A stretch of DNA of 64,000 bases from Legionella beliardensis (lineage in GTDB: Bacteria; Pseudomonadota; Gammaproteobacteria; Legionellales; Legionellaceae). Location of the stretch: assembly GCF_900452395.1 (NCBI RefSeq), contig NZ_UGNV01000001.1, positions 397,501 to 461,500 of the forward strand, given 5' to 3'. Shown here in pieces: positions 10,854-21,700 of the stretch (position 1 is its first letter; the number at the start of each line of letters is the position of its first letter). The translations under genes were made by a program, and so were the position numbers. The notes beneath the pieces are model-generated. The model had not been told where the DNA came from, did not search any database, and saw only the letters and a list, made by a program, of their open reading frames with translations.

Positions 10854-11954
10854 CTATTTTGGGGCTAGTGCATCTGGAATAATAGCAGGCCCTGCTATGG
10901 GAAGAATGAGCTGTTTAGCTTGTGGCGACCAATCTATTTTCTTCATATCAATTTTTTGTAATGTTGGGTTCGTATAAGATTTAAAATAAAAAATCCCATG
11001 AGTTAAGTCTTTAAAGACTGTCCACTGCGTTTTATCAAGATTATCTTCGGTGTTAGGTGTTCCCTTAGTACCTCTGATTAAACCAAAAGGAACGTCGACA
11101 TTATTAAGTATATGTTCACTTAAAATAAGCGCACTTAAGGCATCCGGCACAGGCATGGCAGTTTGCTGTAACATCGCCATTTTAATAAAGCGTGATGGTG
11201 GAGTTGGATCGCCTGGTAATCCCACTAAGCCTGAGCCTTGCCCAGTACCTGAGTAAACAATCCCATCATGTTTAAAAGCTGTAGGTGCATAGGGTGAAAG
11301 GTTAGCATAATTTTGCAGGTTAGTGATATGCCAGCCAAATGTTGGTGCATTAGTTAATATACCTAAACGATTATTATAGGTTTTGACTTGGCCATTAATA
11401 AACTCAATTACTAAGCTTTTACCTGTTTTCTCAGTGACAATTGCATGCGCAGGTAAAACCGCAGCATTACCCGAGACGGTAATAGGGGTTGCAAAAATAT
11501 AAATGGTTGGTAGTGCCTTTTTTACCTCGTCAACTGAGCTAAAATTACCTAAAATCCAATCACCAAGAAATGTATAGGGAATTGCTCTATTGTTATGCTC
11601 TGCGTTAACTGTTGGGTACGTAGTATACCCAGGGAGATATAAATAACCAAAGGATAACCCTTGGTCATTCATCCCATCTAATGCTTGACCGGTTGCAAAG
11701 AAATCAGCAAATAAATAACCATATTTAGCTGTCCAGCTCATGGTTGGACTGCCATCTTCACGTGTTGTTTTAAAGAGTTTAGTCGGTGGTGAACTCATAA
11801 TACGCGATTTTAGATCAGGGCCAAATTCTAAGGTGCGACCAACAATAAGTGAATTATCTTGCGCCTTAATTTGAATATTTGTGCAAGCTTCTACAGCTTG
11901 AGTAAGTATTAAGCCAGAGAATAAAAGAGTTAGATAGTGTTTCAATTGCTTCAT
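10854..11954 (-). CDS. Linear amide C-N hydrolase, choloylglycine hydrolase / penicillin V acylase family
   Basis: A 366-residue Ntn hydrolase. A signal peptide (about residues 1-23, ending TQAVEA) is followed directly by Cys24 in ACTNIQIKAQD, so signal cleavage would expose the catalytic N-terminal cysteine. Other family residues are seen in GRTLEFG, DGMNDQGLSFGYLYLPG and VLTNAPTFGWHITNLQNY. The protein is therefore predicted to act in the periplasm or outside. Family members cleave conjugated bile salts, penicillin V or acyl-homoserine lactones; which applies here cannot be told. No strong ribosome binding site is visible. Confidence 0.87.
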   Translation of the reverse strand: MKQLKHYLTLLFSGLILTQAVEACTNIQIKAQDNSLIVGRTLEFGPDLKSRIMSSPPTKLFKTTREDGSPTMSWTAKYGYLFADFFATGQALDGMNDQGLSFGYLYLPGYTTYPTVNAEHNNRAIPYTFLGDWILGNFSSVDEVKKALPTIYIFATPITVSGNAAVLPAHAIVTEKTGKSLVIEFINGQVKTYNNRLGILTNAPTFGWHITNLQNYANLSPYAPTAFKHDGIVYSGTGQGSGLVGLPGDPTPPSRFIKMAMLQQTAMPVPDALSALILSEHILNNVDVPFGLIRGTKGTPNTEDNLDKTQWTVFKDLTHGIFYFKSYTNPTLQKIDMKKIDWSPQAKQLILPIAGPAIIPDALAPK

Positions 11955-11993
11955 GATTTTCTTTAATTAAATTCCGTTTTACTAAAGTGAAAT

Positions 11994-13355
11994 TTATACC
12001 TTTGCCAAATTAGTTTTATAAGTATTATTAACCCAATGAAATAAGAAAAACCATAAAAAGCTACTGATTAAAATTAAAATGCCTGCCATAAATAAGGCAT
12101 AATTTGCATGATTTTTAAAAATGAAGTTATAAATAAAGGGTAAGATAAATCCGCCTAAAATTTGCGGTAACGTAATACTTATATTGAAAATACCTAGATA
12201 AGTTCCATTCCTGTTAGAGGGCAAATATTTAAGCACAATAACGTAAGGCAAAACAACTAAGCTACCCCAAAAAATACCAATACAAATACAACTAAATAAT
12301 AAGCTCAATGGCGTTGTTTTAAAACATATTAATGAAATGCCTAGCCCACCTAATAACAAAGCAATACCATGTAATTTTTCACTTTTAATGTACTTTGATA
12401 AGTTATAAACAATTAAAGTAAAAACAAGGCTTACATATTGATAAAGAGAAAAATAGAAAGAAACATCTAAACTGACTTGATGCATTATCGTTTTATAATG
12501 TTCAGAGTTATGAATTAAAACATTTTTAGGTAAATGATAAACTTGCTGTGCTAAGCACAAACTAAAATAAAGCCAAAATGTAAATATACCTATCCAAGCA
12601 ATACTATTAATCGTTAAAACACGTAAAAATATAGGATTTGTATCGCTTATTTCTTTTTTAAGCGATTTACATTTAGCTAAAAGTTCTTTGATGAGAAAAA
12701 TTAATAAACTTTTGGTCATTGGCTTGTCTGAGGCAGGCTTTTCTTTAGTTTTTTTAAAAAAATAAACTAAAGTTGCTAGTAGCATAATGCCTGTAAACAG
12801 ATAACTACCGACTAAATTAGCGGGTATACCGTATGAATTAGATAAGTTAATATTGTTATTAATTAATAGCTTCTCAACAGCATTAGGTAAGTAAGCGCCA
12901 CAAACACCACCTAATCCTGAGAAAAAAGCAAATACGGAGAAGGCACGTGTACGTGTAACACTTTCTTGGAAGAAATCAGCTGTTAACGCGCGTAGCCCTT
13001 CAGCGCTACCGTTAATACTGCAATCAATTAAAAAAGTAAACCAAACCACATAAATAATTGAACTTGAAAGCGGCAACAGTAAAAAGGAGAGGGCTGCACA
13101 GACTCCCCAGCCAATAATATAAGGTTTTCTTTTACCGTAAATAGTAGAACTATTATCACTTAAATAGCCCACAATAGGTTGAATAAGCATGCCTGTTAGT
13201 GGCGGGATTAGCCAGATAAGAGGGATTAACGCATCCGTTGCGCCCACAAATTTTAATAGTACGGTTAAATTAGAAAGTTGAAAAGTGAAACAAAAATTAA
13301 CAGCAAATGCCATTAACGCTAAGCCCGCATATTTCAACCTAAAAATTTTTTCCAT
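11994..13355 (-). CDS. MFS sugar transporter, GPH/sucrose-transporter type
   Basis: A 453-residue protein with about twelve hydrophobic segments. The sequence PIVGYLSDNSS followed by GKRKPYIIGWG between helices 2 and 3 is characteristic of the glycoside-pentoside-hexuronide / sucrose-H+ symporter group. The frame opens at a TTG at 13379, but the ATG at 13355 has AAGGGA at good spacing and starts near the first helix. The gene is transcribed away from the glgE operon with 143 bases between the two starts. The position suggests it brings in a disaccharide such as maltose, trehalose or sucrose for that operon; this is an inference. Confidence 0.83.
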   Translation of the reverse strand: MEKIFRLKYAGLALMAFAVNFCFTFQLSNLTVLLKFVGATDALIPLIWLIPPLTGMLIQPIVGYLSDNSSTIYGKRKPYIIGWGVCAALSFLLLPLSSSIIYVVWFTFLIDCSINGSAEGLRALTADFFQESVTRTRAFSVFAFFSGLGGVCGAYLPNAVEKLLINNNINLSNSYGIPANLVGSYLFTGIMLLATLVYFFKKTKEKPASDKPMTKSLLIFLIKELLAKCKSLKKEISDTNPIFLRVLTINSIAWIGIFTFWLYFSLCLAQQVYHLPKNVLIHNSEHYKTIMHQVSLDVSFYFSLYQYVSLVFTLIVYNLSKYIKSEKLHGIALLLGGLGISLICFKTTPLSLLFSCICIGIFWGSLVVLPYVIVLKYLPSNRNGTYLGIFNISITLPQILGGFILPFIYNFIFKNHANYALFMAGILILISSFLWFFLFHWVNNTYKTNLAKV

Positions 13356-13498
13356 GCAGCAATCCCTTGACTGTTTCAAATTTTAAGATAGGGTAATAAA
13401 TAAAATTATTCAACCATTTAAATGAGCTAAGCTAGGAAATCTAAAGAAAAATTTTTTTTATGTCCGCTATTTTGACATTGTGCCTAAGGATAGATTAA

Positions 13499-15490
13499 AT
13501 GTTAAAAATAAAAACGAATCAAACAATCGATATTAAGCAAAATAATTTGGATGTTTTAGGATTAAAAAGAATCTGGATTTCACATGTTTATCCAGAAATA
13601 GATGGTGGGCAATTTCCTGCTAAACGCATCATTAAAGATACAGTTATTATTGAGGCTGACATTTTTTGTGATGGTATCGATGAAATTAATGCGGTATTAC
13701 TTTATAAACATGAAGCCGATAACGATTGGCAGCAAACTTACTTTTCACCGGCAAATAATGATCGTATGCAAGCGATTTTTAAGGCAGCCAAACTTGGTTA
13801 TTATACTTATACTATCAAGGCTTGGGTTGATGAATTTGGCACGTGGAAGAAACGATTTTTAAAAAAAGTAAAGTTAAAAGATGATATTAAAGTCGAAAAA
13901 TTAATTGGGGCAGAATTACTTAAACGTTCATGTCATGAAAATACGTCACCTATTGTTGATTTAACTTTAGAAAAATTAGCCACATTAAATCAGCCAGCAC
14001 AGTTAGAAAAATTACTGAATAATAAAAAATTAATAAGTTGGATTCAGAGCCAGTTAAAACCCACTTTTGTGACAGTTTATCCTAAAGAATTAACGATAAT
14101 AGTTGAGCGCGAAAAAGCACGTTTTAGCACTTGGTATGAATTATTTCCACGCTCTGTTACCACAGATCCCACAAAGCATGGCACCTTTAAAAATGTAATT
14201 AATCACTTACCAATAGTAAAAAAAATGGGGTTTGATGTCATCTATATGCCCCCTATTCATCCCATTGGTGAAACCAATAGAAAAGGAAAAAATAATAGTT
14301 TAGTTGCCACAGAAAATGATCCAGGTAGTCCCTGGGGAATAGGTTCTTCTAAGGGCGGACATAAAAGTGTTCATCCTGAGTTAGGCACCTTAGAAGATTT
14401 TCGCCAAGTTGTAAAAAAGGCAAAAGAATTAGACATGGAAATTGCGCTTGATTTTGCTTTGCAATGCAGCCCAGATCACCCTTATTTGAAAAAAAACTCA
14501 AACTGGTTTAAGCATCGGCCAGATGGCACATTACAGTATGCAGAAAATCCACCTAAAAAATATCAAGATATTTATCCAATAGATTTTGCCTCATCTGACT
14601 GGCCGGCTATGTGGGATGAATTTAAATCAATTATATTATTTTGGATAAAGCAAGGCGTTAAAATCTTTCGGGTTGATAATCCGCATACCAAACCATTTAT
14701 TTTCTGGCAATGGTTGATTAAGGAAGTTAAAGCGCTGCACCCAGATGTGCTCATGCTGTCTGAGGCATTTACGCGTCCTAAAATTATGTATCATTTAGCC
14801 AAATGTGGTTTTTCACAGTCGTATACTTATTTTGCTTGGCGAAATACGAAAGAGGAGCTAACGCAATACTTAAATGAGTTAAATTCGCCACCGGTTGTTG
14901 ATTTTTTTCGCCCACATTTTTGGCCTAATACACCTGATATTTTAACTGAGCTTTTACAAAAAGGAGGAAGACCTGCGTTTATTATTCGTTTTATGTTAGC
15001 TGCAACGTTAAGCAGTAATTATGGCATCTATGGGCCTGCTTACGAAAATTGCATTAATGAACCTTTGCATAAGGGGTCGGAGGAATACGCAAACTCGGAG
15101 AAATATGCCATTTATCACTGGCAAAAAACAAAAGATAATATCAGCGATATTATCACTCAAGTAAATGCAATTCGTCATCAACATGAAGCACTACAAAATA
15201 CTGATTCACTGCAGTTTTATTGGACCGATAACCCACAGCTAATTTGCTTTAGTAAACACAATGCGAGCCAAAGCAATATTATTCTAGTTATTGTTAACTT
15301 AGATTATCAATATAAACAATCAGGTTTTATTGACATTAAGTTCGAAAAATTTAGGATAGAACACGAGCCTTTTGAGATACATGATTTATTAACAGATGAT
15401 GTGTATACCTGGCGTAATGGAAGGTGTTATGTCGAACTTAATCCAACTAAAGACCAATATGCGCATATTTTCCAGGTAAGGATGCAATAA
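13499..15490 (+). CDS. glgE: Alpha-1,4-glucan:maltose-1-phosphate maltosyltransferase
   Basis: A 663-residue GH13 enzyme that lengthens linear alpha-1,4-glucan with maltose from maltose-1-phosphate. The nucleophile Asp393 is in FRVDNPHTKP and the acid/base Glu422 in MLSEAFTRPK; their 29-residue spacing equals that of Streptomyces GlgE. The GlgE-specific stretch LDFALQCSPDHPYL and the following HRPDGTLQYAENPPKKYQDI are present. The N-terminal domain (about 1-200) is the dimerisation/beta-sandwich part. AAGGA lies eight bases before the ATG. It is the first gene of a six-gene operon, and treS-mak starts four bases after its stop. Confidence 0.95.
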   Translation: MLKIKTNQTIDIKQNNLDVLGLKRIWISHVYPEIDGGQFPAKRIIKDTVIIEADIFCDGIDEINAVLLYKHEADNDWQQTYFSPANNDRMQAIFKAAKLGYYTYTIKAWVDEFGTWKKRFLKKVKLKDDIKVEKLIGAELLKRSCHENTSPIVDLTLEKLATLNQPAQLEKLLNNKKLISWIQSQLKPTFVTVYPKELTIIVEREKARFSTWYELFPRSVTTDPTKHGTFKNVINHLPIVKKMGFDVIYMPPIHPIGETNRKGKNNSLVATENDPGSPWGIGSSKGGHKSVHPELGTLEDFRQVVKKAKELDMEIALDFALQCSPDHPYLKKNSNWFKHRPDGTLQYAENPPKKYQDIYPIDFASSDWPAMWDEFKSIILFWIKQGVKIFRVDNPHTKPFIFWQWLIKEVKALHPDVLMLSEAFTRPKIMYHLAKCGFSQSYTYFAWRNTKEELTQYLNELNSPPVVDFFRPHFWPNTPDILTELLQKGGRPAFIIRFMLAATLSSNYGIYGPAYENCINEPLHKGSEEYANSEKYAIYHWQKTKDNISDIITQVNAIRHQHEALQNTDSLQFYWTDNPQLICFSKHNASQSNIILVIVNLDYQYKQSGFIDIKFEKFRIEHEPFEIHDLLTDDVYTWRNGRCYVELNPTKDQYAHIFQVRMQ

Positions 15491-15494
15491 TAAT

Positions 15495-18400
15495 ATGACT
15501 GAAGTAAAACAAGCAGAATGGTATAAAGACGCCATCATTTATCAAATACATGTACGTAGTTTTTATGATAGTAATGATGATGGAATAGGTGATTTTAAAG
15601 GACTGATTCAAAAATTAGATTATATCGAATTTCTTGGCGTAAACACCATTTGGTTATTGCCTTTTTATCCTTCCCCTTTAAAAGATGAAGGCTATGATAT
15701 CGCTGATTACATGAGTATTAATCCTATTTACGGCACCCTTAGAGACTTTAAGAAATTTTTAAAAGAAGCGCATGCTAGAAATATTCGCGTCATTACTGAA
15801 TTAGTAATAAATCATACTTCAAGTCAACATGAATGGTTTATCAAATCACGCTCAGCTAAACCTGGGTCATATTGGCGTAACTTTTATGTTTGGAGCGATA
15901 CAGCAGAAGAATATGCTGATGCGCGTATTATTTTTAGAGATTTTGAACCATCAAATTGGACATGGGATCATGTTGCTAATGCATATTATTGGCATCGATT
16001 TTACTCTCATCAGCCGGATTTAAATTATGATAATCCTGCGGTACAAAAAGAAATTTTTAAAATTGTCGATTTTTGGTTAGGGCTTGGTGTAGATGGATTG
16101 CGCTTAGATGCAATTCCGTATTTATTTCAACGCGAAGGAACAAATTGCGAAAATCTACCTGAAACCCATCAATTTTTAAAGAAACTAAGTCGCCACATTA
16201 CATCAAAATTTGAAAATCGCTTTTTATTAGCCGAAGCCAATCAATGGCCAGAAGATGCGGTTAATTATTTTGGTAAAGGGGATGAATGTCAGATGGCTTT
16301 TCATTTTCCACTCATGCCTAGAATGTACATGGCTGTACAAATGGAAGATCGATTCCCAATTATTGATATCATTGAACAAACACCATCTATTCCTGACAAT
16401 TGCCAATGGGCCATTTTTTTACGTAATCATGATGAATTGACTTTAGAAATGGTCACCGATGAAGAACGTGATTATATGTATCGTATGTATGGTCAAGATC
16501 AGCAAATGCGTATTAATTTGGGTATTCGCCGACGCTTAGCACCATTAATGGGAGGTGATAGAAGAAAAATAGAATTGCTAAATGCGTTATTATTTTCTAT
16601 GCCAGGAACACCAGTGATGTACTACGGTGACGAAATAGGTATGGGTGATAATATTTATCTTGGTGATCGCAATGGTGTAAGAACACCTATGCAATGGTCT
16701 AATGATAACAATGCGGGGTTTTCTAATGCCACGCCGCAAAAATTATACTTACCCGTTATTATTGATCCTGAATACAATTACCAAGCTGTTAATGTCACGC
16801 TACAGCAACAAAATTCCCAATCGTTATTGTGGTGGATGAAACGGCTGATTGAAGTGCGCAATTCATATACTGCCTTTAGCCAAGGCCGTATCGAATTTTT
16901 ATACCCTGATAATAATAAAATTATTGCCTTTTATCGCATGCATCAGGAGCAGCTGATCTTAGTTTTGATTAATTTATCGCGTTTTACTCAGAGCTTTAAA
17001 TTAGATTTATCAAACTATGTGAACCATTCGATTACTGAAGTGTTTGGTAGAACGTCTTTTCCTATTATTACCGAAGCACCTTATTTCTTTGTGCTTTGCC
17101 CTTATGGTTTTTTATGGTTAGAGATCAATAAACCGGATATACAGCATAGTACAGCAACGGCACATAGGCATGAAACGCTGACCATAAAAGATAAATGGTG
17201 TGAACTGCTTGCCTCACCTGAGAAGAAAAAATTAGAAAAAATACTGGCGCATTACATTGTAGATTGTCGCTGGTTTCGCTCTAAGAATTATGCTATTTCC
17301 AAGATTGTTATTGCAGATTCTATTTTAATTAAAAATTCAGCAACGCCCGTTTATTTACTTTTAATCGCTGTGGAATTTAATGACAAGGAAACTGAGCAAT
17401 ACTTTATGTTTGTTACAGCTGAGACAGAAGAAGAAAATCTCTATGCGTCTGACCAGCCGGCTAAAATTATTTGCTCGCTTATTAGTAAAAATAAAAAACA
17501 ATCCTATCTGATTGATGCCATGTATACTTCAAGTGCCTGGCAAGATGTTTTCCATATTTTTAGTGCGCATAAAATTTTATCTGGAACCCATGGTAAGCTT
17601 GAAGTTAATGTAAATAGTCTTTATAAAAAAATAGTTAACCATCATGATGAAACGGTAGAAATTAAAGCATTAGCAGTTGAGCAATCTAATACGTCTATTC
17701 TCTATGGTAAATCAGCTTTATTAAAAATCTATCGTCGCTGTGAATTTGAAGAAAACCCCGAAGTAGAGATAAGTGAATTCTTAACCGATAACAGTGAGTT
17801 TAAGTCACCAAGAATTGCTTGTAATTTAAAGTATCATTATAAAAACAAGAGTATGACAGTTGGTATTGTCCAAGAGTACATTCCTAACGCCGGTAATGCT
17901 TGGGAGCATACCGTTAATGCCATCTCTAATTTAATTGAGCAGATGGATCTCTCAGTGCCAGCTAAAGGCTCAAGCGCTTTAAATTACCCTTGGCAAAAAC
18001 TTATTCACACCTTACCTAAAGACATTACTGAGTCATTAGGATTATACGCTCATTCAGTGATTATTCTGGCAGAACGTACGGCGCAAATGCACATTGCCTT
18101 AGCAGAGGAAACAACGAATAAATTTTTTGCTGCGGAACATTTCACCTTATTTGATCAACGTAGTTTATATCAATCGTTAAGGAATGCCTTTATTAAAACA
18201 TCGGCTTTATTTAAATCTATGGCGGTTAAACTCGATGATCAACTACAAGAAAAAATCAATAAGCACCTAGCTGATAAAGATGGCTTATTGGATCATGTTA
18301 AGCCTATTTTGAATCAAAAAATAGGAGGTAAAAAAATCCGCTGTCATGGCGATTATCATTTAGGACAAATTTTATATACAGGTAATGATTTCATTATTAT

Positions 18401-18773
18401 CGATTATGAGGGTGAGCCAAATCGGCCTTTATCAGAAAGGAAAATAAAGCGCCCACCTTTAAAAGATATAGCAGGAATTTTACGTTCATTTCACTATGCA
18501 CTTTATACGGTGTTAAACAATAAAACAGTGTTCACTACAGCCCATCATTTTGACGCAGAAGAATGGTATTGCTGGATCTGTCATTTATTTATTAATACGT
18601 ACTTAGAATACCCAGGAATAAAGAACTTAATGCCTAAGGACAACAATTGTTTTTCTCTACTGCTTAAAGCATTAATGTTTGAAAAAGTGTTACATGAAAT
18701 TGAATATGAAATAAATAATCGACCTGATTGGCTGCATGTTCCATGCAAGGGATTAATTCAACTTCTGGAGTAA
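15495..18773 (+). CDS. treS: Trehalose synthase / maltokinase fusion
   Basis: A 1092-residue two-domain protein. Residues 1 to about 560 are a GH13 trehalose synthase that interconverts trehalose and maltose. The nucleophile Asp205 (GLRLDAIPYL) and acid/base Glu247 (LLAEANQWPEDA) are 42 residues apart, as in mycobacterial TreS. Residues from about 570 form a maltokinase with the aminoglycoside-kinase-like active site HGDYHLGQ (His951, Asp953) and the metal-binding IIDYEGEP. The fused kinase turns the maltose made by the first domain into maltose-1-phosphate, the GlgE donor. The fusion is known in several proteobacteria. The start has no strong ribosome binding site and is probably coupled to glgE. 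Confidence 0.95.
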   Translation: MTEVKQAEWYKDAIIYQIHVRSFYDSNDDGIGDFKGLIQKLDYIEFLGVNTIWLLPFYPSPLKDEGYDIADYMSINPIYGTLRDFKKFLKEAHARNIRVITELVINHTSSQHEWFIKSRSAKPGSYWRNFYVWSDTAEEYADARIIFRDFEPSNWTWDHVANAYYWHRFYSHQPDLNYDNPAVQKEIFKIVDFWLGLGVDGLRLDAIPYLFQREGTNCENLPETHQFLKKLSRHITSKFENRFLLAEANQWPEDAVNYFGKGDECQMAFHFPLMPRMYMAVQMEDRFPIIDIIEQTPSIPDNCQWAIFLRNHDELTLEMVTDEERDYMYRMYGQDQQMRINLGIRRRLAPLMGGDRRKIELLNALLFSMPGTPVMYYGDEIGMGDNIYLGDRNGVRTPMQWSNDNNAGFSNATPQKLYLPVIIDPEYNYQAVNVTLQQQNSQSLLWWMKRLIEVRNSYTAFSQGRIEFLYPDNNKIIAFYRMHQEQLILVLINLSRFTQSFKLDLSNYVNHSITEVFGRTSFPIITEAPYFFVLCPYGFLWLEINKPDIQHSTATAHRHETLTIKDKWCELLASPEKKKLEKILAHYIVDCRWFRSKNYAISKIVIADSILIKNSATPVYLLLIAVEFNDKETEQYFMFVTAETEEENLYASDQPAKIICSLISKNKKQSYLIDAMYTSSAWQDVFHIFSAHKILSGTHGKLEVNVNSLYKKIVNHHDETVEIKALAVEQSNTSILYGKSALLKIYRRCEFEENPEVEISEFLTDNSEFKSPRIACNLKYHYKNKSMTVGIVQEYIPNAGNAWEHTVNAISNLIEQMDLSVPAKGSSALNYPWQKLIHTLPKDITESLGLYAHSVIILAERTAQMHIALAEETTNKFFAAEHFTLFDQRSLYQSLRNAFIKTSALFKSMAVKLDDQLQEKINKHLADKDGLLDHVKPILNQKIGGKKIRCHGDYHLGQILYTGNDFIIIDYEGEPNRPLSERKIKRPPLKDIAGILRSFHYALYTVLNNKTVFTTAHHFDAEEWYCWICHLFINTYLEYPGIKNLMPKDNNCFSLLLKALMFEKVLHEIEYEINNRPDWLHVPCKGLIQLLE

Positions 18774-18777
18774 ACAA

Positions 18778-21700
18778 TTGAGCCAAGATAAGACACAGCA
18801 AGCATTATTAGAATTAGCACAAGATGCGGGTATTTTAATTTCTTATGAAAGTGCTTGGAAAGAGAAAGTAGTAGCAACTGAGCCGGTTATTTTATGCCTG
18901 TTAAATCGTTTAGGTATTCCTATAAAAAAGGTTGAACAAGCGCCTGATTTTTTAAAAAAATCATTAGAAAATAAAATCAGTGCTAAGATTGAAAAAAATA
19001 TTGTTATATGGGATGGCCAGGCTAGAAAAATACCTGTTCTGCTTACAGAGCAAGAAAGTAAGGAAGCGGTAATTTACTCTATTAAGCTTGAAGATGGTTC
19101 AATCATCGATGGGGAAATTACTCTAAGCAAAATCAGAGCGAAACGCAAACAAGCTCATGGCATAGATTATATTGAGAAATTAATATCCTTGCCTAAATTG
19201 CCAATAGGTTATCATCAGTTACAAATTAAATTATTAAACCATGCTTACACAAGCCTATTAATTGTCGCGCCAACGAAATTTTACACAGCTAATATTGATA
19301 AAGATCCTTGCTATGGCATATTTGCACCCATTTATGCTTTGCATGATGAGCAAGTGACGCAATGCGGTGATTTAGCAACGTTTAGTCATTTTTCATCTTG
19401 GCTTGCTGAACAAGGTGCAAAAATTGTAGCGACAATGCCTTTTTTTGCTGGTTTTTCTGAAAGTCATTGTGAACCAAGTCCTTATTCACCAGTTAGTCGT
19501 TTATTTTGGAATGATTTATATCTTGATTTAAATCACTTAGATGATAAGGAAGATAAGCTTGCCCATGAACAAATAAACGTAAGTGGCTTAGTAGATTACC
19601 CTGCAGCTGCGAGAGCAAAAAGAGAGCGCTTTGAAAATCATATTGATCATTTTTTATCTGATGAAGAATTACAAAGCGAGTTAAAAACTTATATTGATAC
19701 GCATCCTTTAGTAAAAAAATATGCGCTTTTTAGAGCTAAAAATGAAGTTGATAAACAAACTTGGCCTAATTGGGCTGATAGTGAAAAGAAAGGTAATCTT
19801 AAATTAGATAAAAATTTAGAGAATTATTATAACTATCATTTGCTCGCGCAATGGCAATTTGATAAGCAGTTAAAAGCGTTTAGAAAAGAGTTAAATAAAC
19901 GCGGCCAGCTTCTCTATTTAGATTTACCGGTTGGTGTCCATAAAGATGGTTTTGATACGTGGCATTTTCAGGATAAGTTTTTAGAGGGCATGAGTATTGG
20001 CGCACCACCTGATCCGGTTTTTAAAGAGGGTCAAAATTGGGGCTCACCACCTTTAAGCCCTACAACTCTTAAAAATACACATTTTGATTATTTTATTTTA
20101 ATGTTACGCCATATTTTTCAATATGTAGATATTTTGCGTATTGATCATGTGATGGGTTTAAATCGTCTCTTTTGGATTCCTGATAATTTTCCCATCTCAG
20201 AAGGAGTCTACGTACAATACCCTGCGGAAGAAATGTATGCCATTTTATCCCTCGAATCCAATCGCCATAAAGCAGCTATTATTGGTGAAAATTTAGGATG
20301 TGTTCCACCGATTACCAATAAAATGATGGCAGCGCATGACATGGTGCAAATGAATATTACCCAATATTTATTAGAATCAAAACTGCCGCTTGCGCCTGCT
20401 GCTGAATTAATGCTTACCAGTTTAAATACCCATGATATGCCAACTTTTTTTGCCTTTTGTCAAGGTTTAGATATTGAAAAGAGTAAGCAAGAAAAAAAAT
20501 TAGCTACCAACGTTTTTCATGATGCCATTCAAAAGCGAAAAAAGCAGATTCAATTATTAAGAAAAACATTAGCAAAGCATCATTTAGATGAAGATAATTT
20601 ATTAGAATCTAATTTAAAATTTTTAGCAGGCAGTAAAGCTAAAATTTTAATTTTAAATATTGAAGATTTATGGCAAGAAACAAAACCCCAAAATACCCCA
20701 GCCAGTGGAGTAGATGAACCAAATTGGCGCCGGAAATTTGCTTATTCGATTGAGCAAATTAAAACAATGTCTGTTGTTAATCACTTGTTACAAGTAGTTA
20801 GAAAGCTTAGGCCTGAAAAGCCTAATGTAGTTAAGCAGCCTAGTCACATATCACTTATTAACAACGAAGATCTTTATCTCTTTAACGAGGGCACTCATTA
20901 TCAACTCTATAAGCATCTAGGCGCACATGATATAACTAGGAAAGGTGTCGAGGGTATTTATTTTGCTGTTTGGGCACCAAATGCTAGTTATGTTTCTGTG
21001 ATAGGTGATTTTAATTGTTGGAATAGAAAAGAACATCCTATGACTACTGTTGATTCTTCTGGAATCTGGGAGGCATTTATTCCAACAGCAAAACCAGGTG
21101 ATTTGTATAAATTTTATATTGAGTCCAGGCATCATCACCATAGTGTCGAGAAAGCAGATCCCTTTGCCTTTTTACAAGAGGTGCCACCGAATACTGCTTC
21201 TAAAGTATGGCGCTCAGCATACCAATGGCAGGATACAAAGTGGATGGCCAAACGTCGTCAGCATCAACAGTTAAATTCACCAATTTCAATTTATGAAGTT
21301 CACTTAGGCTCCTGGCGACGGGTGCCAGAAGAAGGTTGCCGTTTTCTAAGTTACCGTGAACTGGCGCCGTTATTAACTGAGTATGTTTTAAACATGAACT
21401 TTACTCATGTTGAGTTCTTACCCGTCATGGAACATCCCTTCTATGGCTCTTGGGGATATCAGACACTAGGTTATTTTGCACCCACAGCACGTTTCGGTAA
21501 TCCAGATGATTTTAAATATTTAATTGATTATTTGCATCAGCACAATATTGGGGTCATTCTTGATTGGGTGCCTTCTCATTTCCCCAATGATGAGCATGGA
21601 TTAGCTTATTTCGATGGCACACATCTATTCGAACATAGCGATCCGCGAAAAGGATTTCATCCCGATTGGAAAAGCGCTATTTTTAATTATAGCCGTCATG

